Shown piece after piece: positions 1 through 7,807 of a DNA stretch of 64,000 nucleotides (the stretch's first letter is position 1; each line of letters begins with the position of its first letter). A program made the position numbers and the translations under genes. The notes beneath the pieces are model-generated. The model was not told where the DNA came from. It did not search any database and was given only the letters and a program-made list of their open reading frames with translations. The stretch spans positions 124,001 through 188,000 of the forward strand of contig JAAVVA010000001.1 of the NCBI GenBank assembly GCA_018449715.1, in the 5' to 3' direction. This DNA is from Acidobacteriaceae bacterium dw_441 (GTDB lineage Bacteria; Acidobacteriota; Terriglobia; Terriglobales; Acidobacteriaceae).

Positions 1-1
1 G

Positions 2-3000
2 ATGGCTGCCAATGGTAATGCGCTGAGCGCTTCCTTCTTTCTTCATCCCGGTGGGTTTTCCTGCAAGGTGTCAACGTTTTGGGAGGATCCTGCAAAGACT
101 TTCAGGAAGGCGTGCTTCTATGAGGCTTTTTCGCAATACCTATCTCCTGTTGCTGGTCCGGCGGGGTACACGTTCTGTGCCGGAGAGAATGGGTCATGTC
201 CCTTCAAGGGGCTCGGAAGAGTAGCGTTTGGCGCCAACGGAAAGTTCAACTATAGCGTCCTCAACGGAGGAGTGAGTTGCGATAATGCCACGCTTGGTCC
301 AGATCCTGCGCGAGGGTATACGAAAAGCTGCTTCTACCAGGTAATTACAGCGGTCAGCGGAGCTACAGATATCGACTTGGGAAGTGGGCCGCCGGCCGCT
401 GGCGGCAATTCTACGTGCGATATATATGCTTCCGGCGGAACTCCGTGTGTCGCGGCGCATAGCACGGTGCGGGCTTTGTTTGGTGCTTACAACGGACGGC
501 TGTATCAGGTCCAGCGCGCCTCGGATAGCATGACTCGCGACATCGGCACAGTAGCTACAGGTGGTTATGCTGACACTGCTTCGCAGGATTCCTTCTGCGC
601 GGGGACGACATGCATCATCACGATGATCTACGATCAGTCGTCCCAGCATAATGATCTCTCCATCGAAGGACCCGGCGGAGCGGTGCACACTGCTGACTCC
701 GGTGCGGTGGCTAACGCGCTGCCCATCAGCCTCAACGGAAACGGAAATAAAGTCTACGGCGTGAAAGTGACACCCGGCGTCGGCTACCGGAACAACGCGA
801 CGTCCGGCATTGCCAAGGGAGGGTCGCCGGAGGGCATGTACATGGTGACCAGCGGCACGTACGTGAACAAAGGGTGCTGCTTCGACTATGGGAACGTTGA
901 ATCCAATAGCCAGGACACTGGCAACGGCCACATGGATGCGCTCAACTTTGGAACAGCATGCGTCTTCGGACCCTGCAGCGGCTCCGGTCCATGGGTTGAG
1001 GCGGACCTTGAAAACGGCCAATACATGGGGAACGGCTCCAATCTGGGAGCCCAGTCCGTCGGATATGACTTCGTGACGGCGATGCTCAAGAACAATGGAC
1101 AAACAACCTTTGCCCTGAAAGCGGGCAATGCTAAAGCGGGTGGCCTCACTACGGAATATTCAGGAACGCTTCCCACTATCAAATCGGGGTACATCCCGAT
1201 GAATCTGGCAGGGGGCGTCGTTCTTGGAACGGGTGGCGATAATAGCAACTGGGGTCAGGGTTCCTTCTTCGAAGGCGCCATGACTTCGGGCTATCCAACG
1301 GACGATACGGAAAACGCCGTCCAGGCGAATATTGTCGCGGCGGGTTATGGCGGTGACAGCAGCGGTGGTAGCGCTGGTAGTGGGGGCAGCGGCGTGAGCG
1401 AACCCCCAGGCCCATACACCGGCCCGAGCGACCCTGACGGTCCTGGGCCGCAAGACGGGTTTGCCTCGCCGGCGACGGAGCAGCCAAACGATATCATGAA
1501 GACCAAGCCCGCATTTGCCTCCTTCAATGGAAGCCTGTATTTGGCATTCATGGGGTTCAACGTAAATAACGACCTCTACGTTGCATCGTCGTCGAGTGGG
1601 ACAAACTTTCCGACCGCAACCCAGTACACAAATATTCAAAGCAGCAGCGCTCCCTCAATGGCGGCGTTCGGCAATCGGCTGTATCTGGCATTCCGAGGAC
1701 TGAATGTAGACAACGACTTCTACATTACGTCGTCGTCCACAGGGTCGGGCTTCCCCACTGCAACCAGGTATACGAATATCCAAATGGGCGGTGCTCCCGC
1801 GCTGGCCGAGTTCAACTATCAACTGTGTGCGTCCTTCCAGGCAAACGATGGTGGTCACAGCCTGCATGTGACCTGTTCATCGGATGGAACGACCTGGCCA
1901 ACGGCATGGGACGTACCTAACGTCAAGATCGGCAGCGATCCTGCGATGACAGTATTCAATGGCAAGCTCTATGTCGCCTTCAGGGCGAACGACCCCAGCA
2001 ATGATGTGTGGATTGCATCTTCATCGGATGGGCACACCTTCACCTCACAAAAACTAACCGGTCAAACAATGGGCGGGAACAGTGCGCCTGCCCTGGTCGC
2101 CTCCAACGGTGTTCTCTACTACATCTATGGGGCGAATGACTCTGACAATGAAATGCTGGTGTCGTCGTCGACGGATGGATCTACCTGGCAAGGGCCCAAG
2201 GCATATCTCGATGTGAAGATGGGTGTCGCGGGACCTGGAGCAGCAGCGTTTGGCAACGGAGTCTCCGTGGGCTTCCAGTCAAACGATTCCAGAAATGTCT
2301 TATTCGTGACCAGCAAGGTGACTGAAGCGAGCACCTACACTGGTCCAAACGACCCTGGCGGGCCTGGACCGCAAGACGCGTTTGCGTCGCCGGCGAGCGA
2401 ACAATCGAATGATGTCATGAAGACCAAGCCCGCACTTGTCTCCTTCAATGACAAGCTTTACGCCGCATTCATGGGGTTCAACGTGAATAACGACCTCTAC
2501 GTTGTGTCGTCATCGAGTGGATCAAACTTCCCAACTGCAACGCAGTACACGAATATTCAAATGAGCAGCGCTCCCTCAATGGCAGCGTTCAACAAACGAC
2601 TGTATGTGGCATTCCGAGGGCTGAATGTAAACAACGACTTCTACATTACATCGTCGTCAACTGGGGCGGATTTCCCGACTGCAACGCAGTACACGAATAT
2701 TCAAATGGGCGGCGCTCCTGCGCTGGCCGTATTCAACAACCAACTGTGCGCAGCCTTCCAGGCAAACGATGCAGGTCACAGCCTGCATGTGACGTGTTCG
2801 TCAGATGGAACGACCTGGCCAACGGCATGGGATGTATCCAACGTCAAGATCGGCAGCGATCCCGCGATGGCGGCCTACAACGGCAAGCTTTATGTTGCGT
2901 TCAAGGCGGACGACGCAAGCAATGATGTGTGGATTGCATCTTCATCGGATGGACACACCTTCACCTCGCAGGTGCTGCCCGGCCAGACAATGGGTGGGAG

Positions 3001-3277
3001 CAGTTCGCCCGCTCTGGCGGTCTCCACATGTACTCTTTACTACATCTATGGGGCGAATGACCAAGCCAACGAGATGTTGGTGTCGGCGTCAACGGATGGA
3101 TCCGCTTGGCAGGGGCCCGCAGCCTATCTCGATGTGAAGATGGGTGCCGCGGGACCTGGCGCAGCGGCGTTTGGCAACGGAGTTTCCGTGGGTTTCCAGT
3201 CAAACGATTCACGACACGTTTTGTTCATCACAAGTGGTGTCGGCGGTTTAGGAGGAAACCCAACCTCTTGTAAATAA
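2..3277 (+). CDS. GH54-type alpha-L-arabinofuranosidase with two propeller-like repeat blocks (5' end cut by window)
   Basis: This exported-type enzyme should release L-arabinofuranose from arabinan or arabinoxylan. Residues about 137-460 match the GH54 (AbfB) catalytic fold: CDIYASGGTPCVAAHSTVRA at the start, CCFDYGNVES around Glu300 (expected nucleophile region) and GGDNSNWG around Asp413 (expected acid/base region). These roles are assigned from memory of AkAbfB and were not aligned. Residues 1-136 form a Cys-rich domain with paired CFY motifs. After a Gly/Ser linker (about 452-470) come two blocks of six repeats of about 48 residues (pattern APA.A.FN..LY.AF.AND...D....SSSDG), probably two six-bladed propellers used for sugar binding. 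No signal peptide is visible, so the true start lies upstream of the window. The stop is TAA and a hairpin terminator follows. Confidence 0.85.
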   Translation: MAANGNALSASFFLHPGGFSCKVSTFWEDPAKTFRKACFYEAFSQYLSPVAGPAGYTFCAGENGSCPFKGLGRVAFGANGKFNYSVLNGGVSCDNATLGPDPARGYTKSCFYQVITAVSGATDIDLGSGPPAAGGNSTCDIYASGGTPCVAAHSTVRALFGAYNGRLYQVQRASDSMTRDIGTVATGGYADTASQDSFCAGTTCIITMIYDQSSQHNDLSIEGPGGAVHTADSGAVANALPISLNGNGNKVYGVKVTPGVGYRNNATSGIAKGGSPEGMYMVTSGTYVNKGCCFDYGNVESNSQDTGNGHMDALNFGTACVFGPCSGSGPWVEADLENGQYMGNGSNLGAQSVGYDFVTAMLKNNGQTTFALKAGNAKAGGLTTEYSGTLPTIKSGYIPMNLAGGVVLGTGGDNSNWGQGSFFEGAMTSGYPTDDTENAVQANIVAAGYGGDSSGGSAGSGGSGVSEPPGPYTGPSDPDGPGPQDGFASPATEQPNDIMKTKPAFASFNGSLYLAFMGFNVNNDLYVASSSSGTNFPTATQYTNIQSSSAPSMAAFGNRLYLAFRGLNVDNDFYITSSSTGSGFPTATRYTNIQMGGAPALAEFNYQLCASFQANDGGHSLHVTCSSDGTTWPTAWDVPNVKIGSDPAMTVFNGKLYVAFRANDPSNDVWIASSSDGHTFTSQKLTGQTMGGNSAPALVASNGVLYYIYGANDSDNEMLVSSSTDGSTWQGPKAYLDVKMGVAGPGAAAFGNGVSVGFQSNDSRNVLFVTSKVTEASTYTGPNDPGGPGPQDAFASPASEQSNDVMKTKPALVSFNDKLYAAFMGFNVNNDLYVVSSSSGSNFPTATQYTNIQMSSAPSMAAFNKRLYVAFRGLNVNNDFYITSSSTGADFPTATQYTNIQMGGAPALAVFNNQLCAAFQANDAGHSLHVTCSSDGTTWPTAWDVSNVKIGSDPAMAAYNGKLYVAFKADDASNDVWIASSSDGHTFTSQVLPGQTMGGSSSPALAVSTCTLYYIYGANDQANEMLVSASTDGSAWQGPAAYLDVKMGAAGPGAAAFGNGVSVGFQSNDSRHVLFITSGVGGLGGNPTSCK
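1415..3238 (+). repeat. 921-bp tandem duplication inside the GH54 gene
   Basis: The segment from 1415 to 2335 is repeated from 2336 to about 3238 with an exact 921-base offset. Both copies start with codons for YTGP followed by a Pro/Gly/Asp-rich hinge and then run through six propeller-type repeats. The copies stay highly similar at DNA level (for example the CSSDGTTWPTAWDV segment), which points to a fairly recent in-frame duplication. Confidence 0.85.
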
Positions 3278-3316
3278 GATCATTTCACGGATCGGCGTGT
3301 TGTTTGGTCTTCTGAA

Positions 3317-3360
3317 GCGTGGCATGGCTCTATCCTTTAGAGCCATGCCACGCTCAGTTT
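3317..3360 (+). terminator. Hairpin terminator after the GH54 gene
   Basis: A perfect 16-bp stem (3317-3332 with 3338-3353) closes a 5-nt loop about 40 nt after the stop. The downstream T-tract is interrupted, so termination is likely but not textbook. It could also act on the convergent strand. Confidence 0.7.
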
Positions 3361-3432
3361 GCTTTTAGGGTTAGCTTCTGAGTTGCTGGCAAACCGGAGA
3401 ATCGGACTTAGGCGCTCTACCCCAGACTACAT

Positions 3433-3987
3433 TTAGGTAAGATCCGGGAGCCAGCGTTCCTCCTGAATCGCATACCTGCCTCGATCGCGGTGGATGTGAA
3501 TGAATCCAGGAAAATTCAGGTGCATGCCGCCGATCAATAGGTTGTCGGTTGCTGCCAGATCGAGAAGTCGCTTCCGCATTTCGGCAGCCTGCTCCCGATC
3601 AATATCGGATGCGAGGGAGACTTCAGGCCGGGGGATCTGAATGTCTGGCCAGTGAGCGATGTCTCCCCAGATGAGCACGCTGTCTTTCTCCGAAGTAATC
3701 AGGTATGCGCTGCGTCCCGGAGTATGCCCGGGAAGCGGCTGAATCGTTATGCCTGGAACGACTTCTCCGCTTGTGGCTGTGCGGGTGACCGATCGATAAG
3801 CGTCGAAGGTGTTCAAGGCAAGACTGCGAATATTGTCCAGATCTGGCCTCTTCCGAAAGTTCTCATCGTCGCGCCAGAAACGAAGCTCTTCGGCATTCAA
3901 GACCAGCTCAGCATTTGAGAATAATGGAGTTGCGTTGTGAGCAGCCAGACCGCCAACATGATCCGGATGTTTCGCGCAATCATTGGT
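3433..3987 (-). pseudogene. Metallo-beta-lactamase-fold hydrolase, N-terminal half missing
   Basis: The reading frame carries the C-terminal part of an MBL-fold hydrolase: GHTPGRSAY (ligand His region), WGDIAHWPD (bridging Asp) and GGMHLNFPG (last His). Upstream in the same frame the residues read AKHPDHVGG, so the second half of the HxHxDH metal motif is present but its first His is replaced by Ala. The frame is then closed by a stop at 3988-3990. The roughly 100 residues that normally precede this motif, including the signal peptide, are absent. The break falls next to the tRNA-Leu locus, so a rearrangement there probably cut the gene. The only possible starts inside are rare codons such as TTG at 3898-3900. 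I regard it as a dead fragment. Confidence 0.75.
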
Positions 3988-4000
3988 TTATGCCAAAACT

Positions 4001-4037
4001 AAAAAGGGCGCGGCCATAACGATGGCTGCGCCCTTAA
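4001..4037 (-). terminator. Terminator of the tRNA-Leu transcript
   Basis: On the minus strand a 14-bp stem (4022-4035 with 4004-4017, one G-U pair) with a 4-nt loop is followed by TTTTTAGTTTT, about 30 nt past the tRNA 3' end. Confidence 0.8.
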
Positions 4038-4065
4038 ATCACTGTAGTCAGGACTTATTTTAAAT

Positions 4066-4149
4066 TGGTGCGGGAGAAGGGACTTGAACCCCCACGGATT
4101 GCTCCGCTTGGACCTAAACCAAGTGCGTCTGCCATTTCGCCACTCCCGC
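4066..4149 (-). tRNA. tRNA-Leu (anticodon TAG)
   Basis: The acceptor strands GCGGGAG (4143-4149) and CTCCCGC (4070-4076) pair over 7 bp and an encoded CCA occupies 4066-4068. The D-arm starts GCGAAATGG and contains GACGC. The anticodon stem CTTGG/CCAAG carries loop TTTAGGT, giving TAG. There is a long variable arm typical of class II tRNAs, and the T-loop is GGTTCAAGTCC. The gene looks intact and has its own terminator. An integrase lies on its 5' side. Confidence 0.97.
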
Positions 4150-4184
4150 ACATGCAACCATGCATGTCGCGTATTTTCTACCGA

Positions 4185-5263
4185 TCAACTCGCCAGTAAG
4201 AGACCTGACGTCCCCCCGGGCTTGTCGAGGCGTGCAACTGCATTGCGCTTGTGATCTGCCGCCAAATGGGCATACCGCATGGTCATCTGGAAGGTTCTAT
4301 GACCAAGAAGCTCACCCGCGGTGCGAAGATCGACACCTTTCATCACTAGCCTACTAGCGAAGGTATGCCTATTGCAATGCCAAGTGTAATCCGGCAGTTT
4401 GGTCGCCGCCAGGACTGGATCAAACCAATCCCTTTGGCTGCGCAGTTGTTCCCCTTGGGAATTGAGAAAGACCCAGGGCTTATCAGTCTTTCTCTTATAT
4501 AGCCAGTTCAGCGCTGCAAGGGCCGTTGCATTGAGGTCGATGTGGCGCGTATCTCCGTTTTTCGTCTTGGGGACGGTTAGAACCCTTCGTTCGAAGTCGA
4601 CATCCGGCCACTGCATCCGAAACTGCTCCCCTGCGCGAAGGCCGGTGTGAACGCTAATCAGAAATGCAGCTACGTGCTCTGGATAGTGTTTCTTGAGGTA
4701 CTTGAGAAGGATTTTCTCCTCCTGATCGGACAGGAAACGAATTCTGCCACCACTCTCAACCTTTTTTTTGATCTTCGACGCGGGATTCTGGGGAATCTTT
4801 TTGTTGTCAACGGCTACGCGAAAGACGAGCGATAGAGAAACCTTCCAGCGGTTGTAGGTTGCGGGGGACCAATCTCGTTCATCGGCGAGGTCAACCAGAA
4901 TTTCGAGTATTTCTTGCTTTGTGATGCTGGTGGCCTCACGGTCACCGAGCCGCTCCCGGAAGACTTCAAACTTGCATTTGTGGTTGTAGGTCGTCTCTTC
5001 TCCATTCTCCGCTCGCTGACGTCGAGCGCATCGTTAAGAAGCTCACTGAAGAGAATCGTGGTCCGGCGAAACTGTTCCGGAAGCTTGGTTCGCTGGAGCC
5101 TTTCCGTTTTTCGCTTGGCCAGCAGGGTAATTGCATCGGAGCGTCGTCCGACTTTTTCCCTCCGTCGTCTACCTTGGAAGTCAAAATATTGAATGTAGAA
5201 GATCCCCGAATCGAGAGGATTTTCATAGATTCCACGAAGCTTTGTTGGGCTAGTGCGTGCCAT
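4185..5263 (-). pseudogene. Tyrosine recombinase/integrase with one frameshift
   Basis: Read on the minus strand the protein starts MARTSPTKLRG at 5263, after an AGGAAAT ribosome binding site. It has an Arm-type N-terminus with IFYIQYFD, then a core-binding SAM-like domain and the catalytic domain: HTGLRAGEQ (first Arg), HCNRHTFASR (HxxR), GHRTFQMTMRYAH (His and Tyr nucleophile). All catalytic residues are present. The frame shifts between about 5012 and 5033: the upstream frame runs out as SERRMEKRR while the downstream frame continues AENGEETTYNHKCKFEV and has a TAA at 5034-5036. A one-base indel therefore splits an otherwise normal protein of about 360 residues. It overlaps the HTH gene by 14 bp and sits 36 bp from the 5' end of tRNA-Leu, the likely target. 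Confidence 0.85.
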
Positions 5264-5489
5264 ATTTCCTTTCATCCTGTCGGGCCTCAGACTTGGTCCG
5301 AATCGTTTCCGGGTGGTCCGCGCGGGCGAAGCGTCGCACGTCACCGACCGGGATGAGGGTCTTTCTGCCGATTCTGCGTGTGCTCAGCTTTCCTTCCGAG
5401 ATCAGGTAATCGACAGAACGGATACTGATGCTCAAAGCGAAGGCGGCGTCCGCACGCGAGTAGAGAAGCTTGTCCACCTCTTTCTCCAT
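5250..5489 (-). CDS. Excisionase-like helix-turn-helix protein
   Basis: A 79-residue protein, MEKEVDKLLYSRADAAFALS onward, with a MerR/AlpA-type winged HTH: the stretch ISIRSVDYLISEGKLSTRRIGRKTLIPVGDVRRF is the usual recognition-helix plus wing pattern. The ATG at 5487-5489 is chosen over the farther 5561 start because AAGGAG lies 8 nt upstream. Its stop overlaps the integrase start, so the two are co-transcribed as in many xis-int pairs. It probably directs excision or regulates the integrase; which one cannot be told from the sequence. The C-terminal 20 residues are charged and uninformative. Confidence 0.75.
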   Translation of the reverse strand: MEKEVDKLLYSRADAAFALSISIRSVDYLISEGKLSTRRIGRKTLIPVGDVRRFARADHPETIRTKSEARQDERKYGTH

Positions 5490-5670
5490 AAAGCCGTCTC
5501 CTTGACGCAAGAGAGCAAGCGGGGTACTTGCTTTGTGCGATAGATATAGGGCGACTTCCAAATTCGGTCAAAATCCCGACAAAGACGGCTTGGCCACTGT
5601 CTAGGGAGAGGTCGAATTGAAGGAGGGTACGAAGGGGCTCGGGTGCGGCACGTCTCGGGAGGCGCAGGGC

Positions 5671-6159
5671 TCAACCCGTTGACGCGGATTTTGATCGACG
5701 GTCGGCTTGACTCTTCTGCCGCTTCGAGGCACGCCACTCTGCCTGGCGGCACGCGCGACACCGCACAAGGAGATTGTTCCCACGGTTTTCGACGACTGCG
5801 TTGTTGCCGTCAATCAGATGCCCCTTCGGACAGATACGGCGGGCGAACCGAATTTCGGTGAGGCTCTGCTCTACATTGAGATGGGCCGGGTTGCAGCAAG
5901 CCGACCCAATGCACTTTTCTGCTTTGAGAAAATGCTTGAGGCGTGCGCCCTTCGGGAGGGGACCGACGAACACTTCGAAGTAGACTCTCTGTGCCTTGAT
6001 CTCCTTGCTGGCGACAAAGACGCGGCCATAGCCGTGTGCATCGCGAGCTCCTGTGTATTGCCAGCATCCGGTTGCGGGGTGAACACGGATGCGCGAGCGA
6101 AGGAGTTCGCGGGTGAGTTCGGTGGCATTGCTGGCGGGAGCTGTACTATCGCGTACCAT
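5671..6159 (-). CDS. HNH-endonuclease-like protein of phage type
   Basis: The 162-residue protein contains GCWQYTGARDAHGYGRV, AQRVYFEVFVGPLP and CCNPAHLNV, which is the layout of small phage HNH nucleases, followed by a C-terminal zinc-ribbon-like part (CPKGH ... CRAC). In the usual family the middle motif reads DH and AHR; here the matching places read KH and AQR, so catalysis may be impaired. An 8-residue insertion (around LKAEKCIGS) lies between them. The start at 6159 (MVRDST) is preferred; an in-frame start at 6258 would add 33 unconvincing residues across repeat DNA. It is transcribed toward the HTH and integrase genes and likely belongs to the same element. Confidence 0.65.
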   Translation of the reverse strand: MVRDSTAPASNATELTRELLRSRIRVHPATGCWQYTGARDAHGYGRVFVASKEIKAQRVYFEVFVGPLPKGARLKHFLKAEKCIGSACCNPAHLNVEQSLTEIRFARRICPKGHLIDGNNAVVENRGNNLLVRCRACRQAEWRASKRQKSQADRRSKSASTG

Positions 6160-6180
6160 CCACCACTCGGCACTTTCTGA

Positions 6181-6310
6181 GTGGCAGTTTTGGTGGCAGT
6201 TGGGTTTGTGTATGGGTGCGCGTCGGTGCGGAGCATGTATTTCTCCTAAACAATTCATTTTTTGTTGTTTAGGAGGTTCTGTGCGTCTCGGTGCAGCTCG
6301 GTGCGGAGGT
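6181..6310. repeat. Cluster of short direct repeats flanking a palindrome
   Basis: GTGGCAGTT occurs at 6181 and again 13 bases later. TCGGTGCGG occurs at 6223-6231 and 6298-6306 with a near copy (TCGGTGCAG) at 6288-6296. These surround the inverted repeat at 6243-6275. The arrangement resembles recombinase arm sites or a regulator array upstream of the HNH gene, but no family can be assigned. Confidence 0.5.
6243..6275. promoter_or_regulatory. Perfect 11-bp inverted repeat
   Basis: CTCCTAAACAA (6243-6253) pairs with TTGTTTAGGAG (6265-6275) across an 11-nt A/T-rich loop. Either an operator for the element or a weak hairpin terminator; the right arm also resembles a ribosome binding site on the plus strand, but no gene follows it. 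Confidence 0.45.
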
Positions 6311-6318
6311 CTAAAAAT

Positions 6319-6352
6319 CAGATCCTAAGTCTGGTGCGTTTGTCAATTTCGC
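6319..6352 (-). other. tRNA-Leu-like half (D-arm plus anticodon arm)
   Basis: On the minus strand GCGAAATTGACAAACGC looks like a leucine tRNA D-arm. It is followed by an anticodon arm with stem CAGA/TCTG and loop CTTAGGA, again giving anticodon TAG with U33 in place. The acceptor strand, variable arm and T-arm are not recognisable. It may be a displaced tRNA 5' half marking the far attachment site of the element, or a decayed tRNA gene. Chance similarity is not excluded. Confidence 0.35.
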
Positions 6353-6685
6353 TCTTGCTGTATATGGCTGATTCTTTTTGACTTACTCTGCTTACGAGTC
6401 TCTGCCCGCTTGGTGCTGCTACAACCAGTGGCCGATTTGGCGCTCACTTTGTTCCCGAAGACAAGCCGGTTTACAGCTCGCGGTTGCGCTTCGGGCCAGG
6501 CGTGTCCCTCATCGTCATTTGTATTGTCGCATGTCCCATCACTGCGGAATTCACCTGCCGAAAGGGCAGGAGCACGACTGTTTGTCCCATATTGGAACAA
6601 AGTAACGGTACTCTCCCAAATATTTTGAATACTTTGGCTAAGGAACTAGCTCGTCCTGCCGAAGTTGTCGGTGGGAGACCTTACC

Positions 6686-7795
6686 GTGAAGATTTCCAAA
6701 TCGAACCGTAGTCTATTCGGCTTCATCGTTGTTCTCGTTGTTTCTCTCCTCTCAGCGGGCTGTGGCTCAAGCCGTCCGTCGCAAGTCGCCTTAACGCAGC
6801 AATACAGTTCGATCCAGATCAGTTTTCCAGCGGCCACCATGTCAGCTGGATCGACGATGCAACTTCATGCCGCCGGAGTCTCTTCCTCAGGAGCAAGTAC
6901 AGACATCACGCAGAAGGTTACGTGGAGCTCTTCTAATACAGCGGTAGCAACGATCGACAGCACGGGCGTCGTGAAGGCATTGACCGCGGGAACCTCTACG
7001 ATTACGGCGACGAGCGGAACATTGAGCAAGTCGTTTGTTCTTACAGTGACAGGGCCAAAGCCTCAATCGATCGCCCTTTCTCCTGGTTCGGTTTCGCTTA
7101 CAGTTGGAGATTCGCAGATCTATGTTGCGACTGCGACCTATGCAGATGGGACGACCGCAAATATCACCTCGTCTGTGACGTGGAGTGTGACGCCGACAGG
7201 CGTTGCAAGTATTGATGCAAATGGAGTGCTGACCGCTGTGGGAATCGGCAGCTATACCGTTACGGCAACCTTGAACGATGTCACGACCACCATCACCGGA
7301 ACCGTTGTCTCCGGGGTACCGACCGGCACGCAGGCGACCCTCACCTCGATCACCGTTACTCCCACCAGCGCCCGCATCGCCTCAGGCACGAAGCAGGAGT
7401 TCAAGGTGATTGGCCAGTATTCTGACCACACGACCCAGGATGTCAGCACGCAGGCCAGCTGGAACAGCTCCAACACCGGTGTTGCTCAGGTGGACACGAA
7501 TGGCGTGGCTTCGGGAGCCTCTGCCGGAACAACAACTATTCAGGCGCAGATTGGTTCCCTGCAAAGTACCGCTACGCTGGTCGTAAGCGCGGCGACTTTG
7601 ACCGGCATCCATATAACGCCCGCGACCATAAACTTTGCAGCCGGAACCAAGCAGCAGTTCCAGGTGACGGGAACCTTCAGCGATGGCACGACTCAGGATC
7701 TGAGCAGCCAGGTTCAGTGGAGCAGCAGCGATCCTTCTGTGATTGCGGTTGATGCCAATGGGCAGGCAAGTGCGTTGCAGCCCGGAAACGCGTAG
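6686..7795 (+). CDS. Giant Ig-like (Big_2-type) repeat lipoprotein, N-terminal part, ends at an in-frame amber codon
   Basis: The protein starts at GTG 6686 (GGGAG about 9 nt upstream; a TTG at 6665 is less likely) with MKISKSNRS, a hydrophobic stretch and lipobox LSAGC, so it should be lipid-anchored and surface or periplasmic. It then carries three full bacterial Ig-like repeats of about 85-90 residues and part of a fourth. The repeat pattern is L.SI.ITP....A.GT.QQF.A.G.YSDGTTQD.T..V.WSS. The frame stops at TAG 7793-7795 within GNA-stop-LSATLP, in the middle of repeat 4; the same frame continues for 1,155 further codons. The usual codon at this place in such repeats is Gln (CAG), one base away. 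Likely adhesin or matrix protein. Confidence 0.8.
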   Translation: MKISKSNRSLFGFIVVLVVSLLSAGCGSSRPSQVALTQQYSSIQISFPAATMSAGSTMQLHAAGVSSSGASTDITQKVTWSSSNTAVATIDSTGVVKALTAGTSTITATSGTLSKSFVLTVTGPKPQSIALSPGSVSLTVGDSQIYVATATYADGTTANITSSVTWSVTPTGVASIDANGVLTAVGIGSYTVTATLNDVTTTITGTVVSGVPTGTQATLTSITVTPTSARIASGTKQEFKVIGQYSDHTTQDVSTQASWNSSNTGVAQVDTNGVASGASAGTTTIQAQIGSLQSTATLVVSAATLTGIHITPATINFAAGTKQQFQVTGTFSDGTTQDLSSQVQWSSSDPSVIAVDANGQASALQPGNA

Positions 7796-7807
7796 CTTTC
7801 CGCGACG

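Larger units (their letters stand above)
6160..6685. other. Gene-poor distal end of the tRNA-Leu element
   Basis: No supported gene. The first 200 bases hold direct repeats and a perfect inverted repeat, then a tRNA-Leu-like half (6319-6352). From about 6360 to 6685 I see only short frames in all six readings, none with a family signature; the last part must contain the promoter and ribosome binding site of the Ig-like gene. Confidence 0.6.

Noticed and set aside
6343..6600. Short minus-strand frame of 85 residues next to the tRNA-like half
   Set aside because: No ribosome binding site, no family pattern, and irregular codon use.
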